From: an uncultured Bacillota bacterium
GTDB taxonomy: Bacteria > Bacillota > Clostridia > Oscillospirales > Oscillospiraceae
Assembly (NCBI GenBank): GCA_937890735.1
Contig: CALACZ010000021.1
Location: 1-5,524 of the forward strand
Reading direction: 5' to 3'
Length of the DNA: 5,524 nt
Both the position numbers and the translations under genes were made by a program. Positions within the stretch are counted from its first letter, which is position 1. Every line of letters begins with the position of its first letter. Positions 1-5,372 of this stretch are shown piece after piece. The notes beneath the pieces were generated by a model that saw nothing but the letters and a program-made list of their open reading frames with translations, was not told where the DNA came from and ran no database searches.

Positions 1-675
1 CAGCGTATCGTCGCCGCGCACGTCCTCCATCGTGCCGGAGCGGATGAGCCTGCCGCCCTTGATGATGGCGACCTTGTCGCACAGCTTTTCCGCGACCTCC
101 AGAACGTGCGTCGAGAAGAAGATCGCGCCGCCCGCGTCGCACACCTCGCGCATCATGCCCTTGAGCAGGTGCGACGCCTTGGGGTCAAGCCCCACGAACG
201 GCTCGTCCATCAAAATGAGCTTCGGCTCGTGCAGCCACGCGGAGATGATCGCCAGCTTCTGCTTCATGCCGTGCGAATACGTTGCGATCGGCTGCGGCAA
301 ATCGTCGGTCAGCTCAAAAAGCGCCGCGTACTTATCCACCCGCTGCACGCGCGTCTGCGCGTCCACGCCGAACACGTCGGCGATGAAGTCCAGATACTGC
401 CAGCCCGTCATGAACTCATACAGGTCGGGGTTATCGGGGATGTACGCAAACAGGCGCTTACACGCCAGCGGCTCTTCCCGGATGGAGTGCCCGGCGATGG
501 TGATCTCGCCCTCGTCAAATTGCAGAATGCCCGCCACGGACTTGAGCGTGGTCGTTTTGCCCGCGCCGTTGTGCCCGATAAAGCCGTAAATCTCGCCCGG
601 GGCGATGTACAGATTCAGATCATCCACAGCCTTTTTCTCGCCGTAGCGCTTTGTCAGATGTCTGATGGAAAGCAT
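1..675 (-). CDS. ABC-2-type transporter ATP-binding protein (3' end outside window)
   Basis: Cytoplasmic ATPase subunit of an ABC transporter of the CcmA/EcsA type, which normally pairs with a separate ABC-2 permease for export. The 225 visible residues hold the nucleotide-binding core in order: Walker A GHNGAGKTT (34-42), signature YSHGMKQK (133-140, a variant of LSGGQ), Walker B LILMDEP (153-159), D-loop GLDP (162-165) and switch histidine STH (188-190). The Q-loop region reads YIPDNPDLY (78-86), with Asp where Gln is usual; as I recall, this occurs in related Gram-positive exporters. The start ATG has GGGAGG (684-689) eight bases upstream. The reading frame is open at the window edge, so the C-terminus is missing; family members run to roughly 230-310 residues. 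The permease is probably the next gene to the left, which is not visible. The gene lies downstream of the AraC-type gene but is separated from it by a terminator and appears to have its own promoter. The substrate cannot be read from this subunit. Confidence 0.96.
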   Translation of the reverse strand, partial: MLSIRHLTKRYGEKKAVDDLNLYIAPGEIYGFIGHNGAGKTTTLKSVAGILQFDEGEITIAGHSIREEPLACKRLFAYIPDNPDLYEFMTGWQYLDFIADVFGVDAQTRVQRVDKYAALFELTDDLPQPIATYSHGMKQKLAIISAWLHEPKLILMDEPFVGLDPKASHLLKGMMREVCDAGGAIFFSTHVLEVAEKLCDKVAIIKGGRLIRSGTMEDVRGDDTL

Positions 676-700
676 GACAGATTCCTCCCTTTCTCTTCCC

Positions 701-726
701 GCTTCGCGCTGCGAAGCCTTTGCTTC
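701..726 (-). other. Hairpin with alternative pairing in the ABC ATPase leader
   Basis: In the presumed 5' untranslated region, GCTTCGC and GCGAAGC (711-717 and 701-707) form a 7-bp stem with a 3-base loop. The GCTTC segment (713-717) can instead pair with GAAGC (722-726) across a 4-base loop, so the two folds exclude each other. The stem ends about 11 bases before the ribosome binding site. No run of T follows, so it is not a terminator. A regulatory role is speculation, and it may be simple GC-rich folding. Confidence 0.3.
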
Positions 727-744
727 AAAATTTGTACGCGCACC

Positions 745-773
745 ATCATACTGCGCCGCGTGTCATAATGCAA
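745..773 (-). promoter_or_regulatory. Candidate promoter for the ABC ATPase gene
   Basis: On the minus strand a TATGAT -10 box (745-750, five of six consensus bases) is preceded, after exactly 17 bases, by TTGCAT (768-773, only the TTG of the -35 consensus matches). It lies between the upstream terminator and the start codon, about 70 bases before the ATG, which leaves room for the leader hairpin. The weak -35 box would suit a promoter that needs an activator. Confidence 0.45.
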
Positions 774-786
774 GGCTTAAATCCTT

Positions 787-802
787 AAAATTCCTGAATT
801 TT
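787..802. repeat. AT-rich inverted repeat, candidate operator
   Basis: AAAATTC and GAATTTT are perfect 7-base inverted arms separated by the two bases CT. In transcription direction the element ends 13 bases before the -35 box of the ABC ATPase promoter and begins just past the preceding terminator. This is a typical place for an activator or repressor site. No regulator can be assigned from the sequence alone. Confidence 0.35.
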
Positions 803-808
803 TGCAGC

Positions 809-837
809 AAAAAGTCCCGCAGCAGCGCTGCGGGACT
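809..837 (-). terminator. Intrinsic terminator after the AraC-family gene
   Basis: An 11-bp perfect stem (arms 827-837 and 813-823, AGTCCCGCAGC and complement) with a 3-base loop is followed on the minus strand by TTTTT (813-809). It lies 14 bases past the stop codon of the AraC-type gene. There is no T-run on the other side, so it works only in the minus direction. It separates the regulator from the ABC ATPase gene. Confidence 0.9.
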
Positions 838-850
838 GAGAATATTCTCA
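837..850. repeat. Perfect 14-bp palindrome
   Basis: TGAGAATATTCTCA is its own reverse complement over 14 bases and fills exactly the gap between the AraC-type stop codon (851-853) and the terminator stem. It resembles a dimeric repressor site more than a spacer. It lies about 64 bases upstream of the ABC ATPase -35 box. It could also simply fold as a small AT-rich hairpin in the mRNA. Confidence 0.4.
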
Positions 851-1825
851 TTATTGCGTGATTTTTCTCACCGGTCGGACGTACTTCCAGCACCGCTTGC
901 AGTCGTGGTAGAAGTAGAACACCCGCTCCGCCGTCAGGTCGAGCGCATAGCCGTGCGCGGCGTAGTCAAAGTCCTTCATCGCCCGCTCGATCTCCGCCTC
1001 CACGGCGGCGCTTTCCGTCTCAAAGTCAAACGGGCCGTGCTCAAACACGACGTACTCCCCTTCCGGCACGTCCATCAGCCGCATCTGCGGCGGGATGCTG
1101 CCCGCGAAATCCGCCGGCAGCCGCGCGCCATACGCCTCCGCCAGCGGGATGCCCCACGAGCAGATGCGCCCCTCCGGGGCGTTGATAAACGCCATGAGCT
1201 GTCCGCTGCTGCTGTCTGCCTCACCGCCGCCCAGATCATCGAGCTTGCCGGGGATGCTCGCAAGCAAACCGCAGATGGTGTCGCAGTCCTGCCCGGGGAT
1301 TTTGCTCTGCTTCTGCCAGAAGTCCCAGTAGCCAATGCTCTCATAATTGCGGATGTGCAGAAATTTGTGCGCGGGGATGGTGACAAAATACGTTTTTACC
1401 ATGTGATCTTCACCGGCAAAGCCGGTCCCTCCGATTCCTAAAAGATAGCAGTCAAAGGGGTGCAGCGCCGTGCGCAGCACAACAGGCTTCGGATGCCGGC
1501 GGTATTCGCTCGGCGTGACGCCGTAGGCGTCCTTAAACGCGCGGGTGAACGCCTCGTGCGAGGAAAAGCCGTAGTCCAGCGCGATCTCCAGCAGCCCGCG
1601 GCCTGAGTCGCGCACATCCTGCAGCGCAAAGGCGAGCTTCCGGCTGCGCAGATAGTCGCGCAGCTGCATCCCGGAGACCTCGCGGAATTTCCGCGAGACA
1701 TAATACTCCGAATACCCCAGCTCCGCCGCCACGCTGCGCAGCGTCAGCGCCTCATCGTCCCGCCGCCGGATGCAGCCGTCGATCTGCGCGATCAGGTCCT
1801 GAATGCTTCTGTTCCACTGTTCCAT
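851..1825 (-). CDS. AraC-family regulator with C-terminal GyrI-like effector-binding domain
   Basis: A 324-residue cytoplasmic transcription regulator of the Rob/SoxS-like layout, with DNA binding first and ligand sensing second. Residues 8-112 are the AraC double helix-turn-helix: the first helix pair is around 27-52 (LRSVAAELGYSEYYVSRKF) and the second around 77-109, with the family signature ending in GVTPSEYRR. The rest (about 130-324) matches the GyrI-like/AraC effector-binding fold, including IPAHKFLHIRNYES, PGQDCDTICGLL, a VPEGEYVVFEHGPF strand and a C-terminal FYFYHD segment. Relatives often sense hydrophobic or cationic small molecules. The ATG at 1825 is chosen over a TTG 18 bases upstream because AGGGGG (1833-1838) sits seven bases before it. 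The gene follows the acetyltransferase gene by 78 bases and is closed by a strong terminator. Its targets are not shown; the ABC ATPase gene just downstream or its own operon are the natural candidates. Confidence 0.94.
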   Translation of the reverse strand: MEQWNRSIQDLIAQIDGCIRRRDDEALTLRSVAAELGYSEYYVSRKFREVSGMQLRDYLRSRKLAFALQDVRDSGRGLLEIALDYGFSSHEAFTRAFKDAYGVTPSEYRRHPKPVVLRTALHPFDCYLLGIGGTGFAGEDHMVKTYFVTIPAHKFLHIRNYESIGYWDFWQKQSKIPGQDCDTICGLLASIPGKLDDLGGGEADSSSGQLMAFINAPEGRICSWGIPLAEAYGARLPADFAGSIPPQMRLMDVPEGEYVVFEHGPFDFETESAAVEAEIERAMKDFDYAAHGYALDLTAERVFYFYHDCKRCWKYVRPVRKITQ

Positions 1826-1855
1826 GCCGCCGCCCCCTGTCAACTGTCTGCCGTC

Positions 1856-1864
1856 AGTATAGCA
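1856..1864 (-). promoter_or_regulatory. Candidate extended -10 promoter for the AraC-family gene
   Basis: TGCTATACT on the minus strand fits the extended -10 form TGnTATAAT with one mismatch, about 31 bases before the chosen ATG. No recognisable -35 box lies 16-18 bases upstream, which extended -10 promoters tolerate. It suggests the regulator can be made independently of the surface protein transcript. No terminator was found between the acetyltransferase and regulator genes, so read-through is also possible. Confidence 0.35.
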
Positions 1865-1903
1865 CGGCGGGCAGCCGCCCCGCTTGATCGGACTTGCGCA
1901 CTT

Positions 1904-2359
1904 TCAGGAGACTTCCCTGCGGTATACGCGGCAGGGGTTGCCCAGATAATCAGCAGCGCGGCGGTGGAAGGCATAGCCGTATTTTTCGTACAGCCCGATG
2001 TGCGGCGTGGAAATATATACGAATTTCCTGCCCGACTGCGCCGCGAGCTGCTCGCAGTGCGCCAGAAGCTGCCCCGCGCACCGCTGTCCGCGGTATGCCG
2101 GGAATGTGTACACAAACCCGATCCACGGTGTCTCCTGCAGGTTATCCCACACGTCGTCATACGGCGCGAGCGTGCAGTAGGAGACGAGCCGGTCGCCATC
2201 CGTGAGCAGCAGGACCTCCGCCCCGTCTCCGAGCTCTTTTGCAAGCGTGCCCTCGTCGAGCAGGCGGCACAAAAGTGCCCCCGCTTCCCAGTCTGCCCGC
2301 CGCAGCTCCGCCAGCCAGTGTGCGCGGTCGGGTGTCTGATCATAGGTGATAATATTCAT
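1904..2359 (-). CDS. GNAT-family N-acetyltransferase
   Basis: A 151-residue cytoplasmic enzyme that should transfer an acetyl group from acetyl-CoA to an amine; the substrate is unknown. The GNAT fold is visible in order: the central strand VSYCTLAPYDD (59-69); strand-turn-helix motif A, IGFVYTFPAYRGQRCAGQLL (80-99), with the pyrophosphate-binding RG at 90-91; strand FVYIST (113-118); and the C-terminal motif GLYEKYGYAF (122-131). In motif A the second glycine of RGxG is Arg93. As I recall, RGxR forms occur in a Firmicutes GNAT subgroup that also carries the ISTxHIGLYEKYG segment. The ATG at 2359 is preferred to one six bases upstream because AAGAGG (2366-2371) lies six bases before it but directly abuts the earlier one. 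That ribosome binding site touches the stop codon of the surface protein gene, implying co-transcription and probably translational coupling. Confidence 0.9.
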   Translation of the reverse strand: MNIITYDQTPDRAHWLAELRRADWEAGALLCRLLDEGTLAKELGDGAEVLLLTDGDRLVSYCTLAPYDDVWDNLQETPWIGFVYTFPAYRGQRCAGQLLAHCEQLAAQSGRKFVYISTPHIGLYEKYGYAFHRRAADYLGNPCRVYRREVS

Positions 2360-2365
2360 AGGCAT

Positions 2366-2371
2366 CCTCTT
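2366..2371 (-). promoter_or_regulatory. Start-deciding ribosome binding site of the GNAT gene
   Basis: AAGAGG begins at the base after the TAA of the upstream surface protein gene (2372-2374). Spacing is zero to the first in-frame ATG (2363-2365) and six to the second (2357-2359), so the second is the likely start. The contact with the stop codon suggests that terminating ribosomes help start the acetyltransferase. Confidence 0.65.
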
Positions 2372-2905
2372 TTATTGCAGAGCCTGTGCCATCCGATACA
2401 AAAACGTCACGATCTGGGCGCGGGTGCAGGTTTCATTCGGCGAGAAGGTCTCGGCGCTCGTGCCCTTGGTGATACCGTTCATATAGCACCACGCGACCGC
2501 CTCGTACACATCCCCGTCCACATCGCCGAACGGCAGGAGGAACATCCACGCGCCGGTGAAGCCCTTGCCCTGTGCCTTTGCCCAGCGGTACAGGATCATC
2601 GCCATCTGCCCGCGCGTGATTGCGTCGTTCGGTCCGAACGTGCCGCCGCCGTAGCCCGCGATGATGCCCTCCTGCACCGCCCAGCGGAGCGCCGCCGCAT
2701 AATACGCGCCGCCGTCCGTGTCGCTGAAGCCCGCGTCTTCCTTTACAGACGGCTCGCCCGCCAGACGCCAGAGCATCGTGATGAGCTGTGCGCGAGTGCA
2801 GCTCATCTCCGGGGCGAACCGTTCGCCCCCGACGCCGTCTGCGATGTCGTTTTCATCCGCCCAGCAGACGGCTTCATAATAATAGTCTGTCTCCGAAACG
2901 TCCGC
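2372..2905 (-). other. SLH repeat region of the surface protein
   Basis: Encodes residues 778-955, three S-layer homology repeats. SLH1 opens FADVSETDYYYEAVCWADEN and carries CTRAQ; SLH2 opens FSDTDGGAYY and carries ITRGQ; SLH3 opens FGDVDGDVYEAVAW and carries CTRAQ. The protein ends four residues after the last helix motif (FLYRMAQALQ), as is usual for C-terminal anchors. The glutamine in TRAQ replaces the glutamate of the classic TRAE motif, a common form in this clade as far as I recall. Confidence 0.92.
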
Positions 2906-5239
2906 AAACCGTGTGCCGGACGCGGGCGCGTCCACATTCCGCACCGGCGCGACCGCCACAGAGCCGGTGTTCGGCTTTTCGGGTGCCGGCTTGGCGTTCA
3001 CCGTCACGGTAAAGTCCGCGCTGCGCAGGATATAGCCGTTGTGGCGCAGCACCGCATGGCATTCATACGTTCCCGCTCCCAGTGTGTCAAGGAAGTCCGC
3101 CGCCGCTGCGGCAGCGCCCTCCGTAAACACCGGCGATTCGGCGGAAACGGCGGTCGTGTCGCCGTCCAGAGTATAGTACCATGTCAGAGTCGTCTCCTGC
3201 GCGGCGTCATACGTCGCGTGCGACGCAAATGCGATCTCCGGCAGTCCGCTCGTCTCCCCGGCGGTCATGGTCTTATCCTCCGGCTGCACGGTGATCGTGA
3301 TGGGCGTGGTCTGCACACTGACGTCCGCAAGGGCTTTGCCGCCCTCGGCGTCCGTCAGATCGTCATCGTTTGCCCACGCGCCGTTCGCCTTGCGGAACGT
3401 TTTGCCCTCGGGCAGCAGCGCCTCAAAATCGGCAAAAGCCGCCTCGCCCTCAAGAACGACGCTGCCATAGCTGCTGCCGTCTGCCAGCTCGACCGCGCCG
3501 CCGGTTTCGACCGTCAGCGTCCCAATGCGCAGCGCTGCGTCACCGACCGTCAGCTTGCCGCCGGACGAAACGCGCACACTCCCAACTGTGCGCTGCTGCT
3601 CAGAGGAATTGGTGAGCCGCACCGTGCCGGAAACAGTCAGTGCCGCGCCCGCGAGATAGTCGCCCAGCTCTGTGTCGATCGTCACGTCCTGCGAGATGGT
3701 CACGTCGCCCGTGATCGCCGCGCAGGGCTTGAGCACGCCGACGCCGCCGTCCGCTGCCGCCGCCGCGTCCGCAAGCGAGGCGTAATACGTCACAGGCTGC
3801 CCCGCGACCTCGTGCCGGGCGGTGTACGTCACCTTGCCGCAGTAGCAGTGCCCGTCCTGATAATTTGTCTTATGGTCGCAGGTGCGCACCTTGACATTCG
3901 CCAGCTCCGTCAGCCCGGTCAGATCAAGCGGCAGGTCGTTGTCCACGGAGCTGAAATAGCAGCTGTCACCCAGCAGGCTTTGCAGCGTGATGTCGTTTTC
4001 GACCTTGATCGAGCCGTAAGTACCGCCGGAGAGCTGAGACCTGCCATATCGGAAGATCAGTTCATCAAAGAGCAGGTCGTTGTTTTCGGCAGGCACTTTC
4101 AGCGTGGCGGTGCTCCCGGGCTCGCCAATAATGATCGTCCCGGCATAGTGCGCCGTTCCTTCGGCGGTGTTGATAAATCGGATCGTCTGACTTCGGAGCG
4201 TCAGCACAGGCGCTTGTCCGCCGCTGCTGCCGGAAACTGCTGTAAGCGTGCAGCCGTTCAGATCAATGTCATACTCGAAGCCCTGGATATAGAACGAATG
4301 GCTTTCCTGATCGCACAGCAGCCTGAGCATATCCGCGCGCTGAACAACAATACCGGTGGCTTCGTCGAACGTTCGGAAGTAACGCGGTTCTTTATACTGG
4401 TTCTTGTAGGTGACCAGCACCCGAAGCTGCTGACCGCAGGCTTTGCATTGCAAATCATCCTGCGTCCGATCCTCATGCAGGCATTCATTGCCGCAGATAG
4501 TGCAGACGTAATCTCCCTGATTATTACGCTCAAATGTATACCGCCCGGTCTCGTCCTTGTGGGTGCACGCATGGACCGTAACATTCTCCAGCACGTCATA
4601 GTTGTTATTTGCATCCACGCGCTGACCGTTTGCATCGGTGAGGTAGCAGCCACGGCCAAGGATGATAGAGAGATTTACTTCACGATCCTCCACATAGATC
4701 TTTGAAAACGTGCCGCCGCCGCGGAACGTGGGGATATAGTTCCCGGTAGAACTGTAAAAACTGCCCTTCAGAACAACATCGCCCGTAACATTCAGATCCT
4801 GCAGCATGACCATACCGTCCTCAAGCCGCATGGCAGCGCCGCTGCCGTCGTTGCGGACCGTGCCGTTCCAGAACTTGACCTCTGACACAGTGGGAGGCGA
4901 GATCAAAATCAGCGGCTGATCGTCCAGTTCGCCCGAAAGCGTATGACCGTCGAGGTCAAGATAGAACGGCTTGTCCGAGAGCTGGACCGCCGTCAGCGTG
5001 AGCTGCTTGTCGAGCTTCACGTCCTTCAAAAGCGTGAATGTTGAGCCTTTCATCATCCATGTGATCGCTTCATCAAAGCTGTCAACATACTTCACATACG
5101 GACTGCCGTCCGGCCACTGATCGTCGATCCGAATTATGGACGACTCCTGCTGCGTGTCCGATGCCGCGCCCGCCGTGACGCACAGCGCCAGCAGACACAC
5201 CACCAGCGCCAGCAAAACACCAAATAGCCGCTTTTTCAT
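2372..5239 (-). CDS. Modular exported surface protein with three C-terminal SLH repeats
   Basis: A 955-residue cell-surface protein of unknown binding target, possibly adhesin-like. Residues 1-28 are a Sec signal peptide: MKKR, a leucine/valine core, then a TAGAAS cleavage region. Repeating beta-rich modules follow. Modules 1 and 2 each end in a shared pattern: GGT(F/Y)xxIxVE, then a CY pair (C198, C427), then NVxVxxCxHK (C225/H227 and C454/H456). Module 3 (about 470-645) keeps the pattern but without cysteines. Segments such as LDLDGHTLSG suggest a parallel beta-helix. CxxC motifs (C246/C249, C265/C268) and C465/C467 form zinc-knuckle-like clusters between modules. An Ig-like stretch (about 646-765) and a Pro-rich linker lead to SLH repeats at about 778-830, 838-890 and 904-955 (TRAQ, TRGQ, TRAQ), known to bind secondary cell-wall polymer. 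The ATG at 5239 is chosen because GGGAGG lies seven bases upstream; another ATG at 5245 is too close. The gene is monocistronic or heads an operon with the GNAT gene. Confidence 0.95.
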   Translation of the reverse strand: MKKRLFGVLLALVVCLLALCVTAGAASDTQQESSIIRIDDQWPDGSPYVKYVDSFDEAITWMMKGSTFTLLKDVKLDKQLTLTAVQLSDKPFYLDLDGHTLSGELDDQPLILISPPTVSEVKFWNGTVRNDGSGAAMRLEDGMVMLQDLNVTGDVVLKGSFYSSTGNYIPTFRGGGTFSKIYVEDREVNLSIILGRGCYLTDANGQRVDANNNYDVLENVTVHACTHKDETGRYTFERNNQGDYVCTICGNECLHEDRTQDDLQCKACGQQLRVLVTYKNQYKEPRYFRTFDEATGIVVQRADMLRLLCDQESHSFYIQGFEYDIDLNGCTLTAVSGSSGGQAPVLTLRSQTIRFINTAEGTAHYAGTIIIGEPGSTATLKVPAENNDLLFDELIFRYGRSQLSGGTYGSIKVENDITLQSLLGDSCYFSSVDNDLPLDLTGLTELANVKVRTCDHKTNYQDGHCYCGKVTYTARHEVAGQPVTYYASLADAAAAADGGVGVLKPCAAITGDVTISQDVTIDTELGDYLAGAALTVSGTVRLTNSSEQQRTVGSVRVSSGGKLTVGDAALRIGTLTVETGGAVELADGSSYGSVVLEGEAAFADFEALLPEGKTFRKANGAWANDDDLTDAEGGKALADVSVQTTPITITVQPEDKTMTAGETSGLPEIAFASHATYDAAQETTLTWYYTLDGDTTAVSAESPVFTEGAAAAAADFLDTLGAGTYECHAVLRHNGYILRSADFTVTVNAKPAPEKPNTGSVAVAPVRNVDAPASGTRFADVSETDYYYEAVCWADENDIADGVGGERFAPEMSCTRAQLITMLWRLAGEPSVKEDAGFSDTDGGAYYAAALRWAVQEGIIAGYGGGTFGPNDAITRGQMAMILYRWAKAQGKGFTGAWMFLLPFGDVDGDVYEAVAWCYMNGITKGTSAETFSPNETCTRAQIVTFLYRMAQALQ

Positions 5240-5252
5240 GCGCATACCTCCC
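5240..5252 (-). promoter_or_regulatory. Start-deciding ribosome binding site of the surface protein gene
   Basis: GGGAGG (5247-5252) is one base from the ATG at 5245 but seven bases from the in-frame ATG at 5239. The second is therefore the better start and gives the classic MKKR signal-peptide beginning. Confidence 0.7.
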
Positions 5253-5272
5253 GCATCATAATCCTGATTTAT

Positions 5273-5301
5273 ATCATACCCGAAACCCGCCCAAAAGTAA
5301 A
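5273..5301 (-). promoter_or_regulatory. Promoter of the surface protein gene
   Basis: On the minus strand TTTACT (5296-5301, four of six -35 bases) and TATGAT (5273-5278, five of six -10 bases) are separated by exactly 17 bases. The predicted transcript start falls near 5266, giving a leader of about 27 bases that contains the GGGAGG site. It lies just beyond the terminator of the preceding gene, as expected for a new transcription unit. Confidence 0.65.
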
Positions 5302-5319
5302 TCGGTCCGAAGTATGACC

Positions 5320-5355
5320 AAAAAAATGGGCAGCCCGCAATGGGCTGCCCATTTT
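5320..5355 (-). terminator. Intrinsic terminator after the methionyl-tRNA synthetase gene
   Basis: A perfect 14-bp inverted repeat (arms 5342-5355 and 5323-5336, AAAATGGGCAGCCC and complement) with loop ATTGC is followed on the minus strand by seven Ts (5326-5320). It starts 17 bases past the stop codon. The other side has four Ts, so weak termination of plus-strand transcripts is possible too. Confidence 0.93.
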
Positions 5356-5372
5356 GATCGTATGAAACAGTA

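Noticed and set aside
32..1441. Overlapping plus-strand open frames (32-589, 106-768, 665-1441)
   Set aside because: They lie opposite the ABC ATPase and AraC-family genes, both of which have intact motifs. The translations show no recognisable domain and no ribosome binding site.
1864..1885. GC-rich inverted repeat (GGCGG/CCGCC) between the GNAT and AraC-family genes as a terminator
   Set aside because: The stem is only 5 bp and no run of T follows on either strand.
1840..2343. A 167-codon minus-strand frame overlapping the GNAT gene
   Set aside because: It is out of frame with the GNAT gene, rich in Arg and Ser, and without motifs. The GNAT frame has motif A and a well-placed ribosome binding site.
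1964..4705. A 913-codon open frame on the plus strand, antisense to the surface protein and GNAT genes
   Set aside because: It starts at a GTG without a good ribosome binding site, and its translation is a featureless mix rich in Arg, His, Ala and Cys. The opposite strand encodes clear protein domains throughout. It is the antisense shadow of GC-rich codons.
5170..5239. Possible lipoprotein signal (LALC within the signal peptide)
   Set aside because: The residue before the Cys is Leu, whereas a lipobox needs a small residue there. A normal signal peptidase I site (AGAAS) follows.
2372..5239. Surface protein as the main S-layer protein of the cell
   Set aside because: SLH repeats only indicate wall attachment. 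The Cys-rich modular body and ordinary promoter do not point to a major S-layer subunit.
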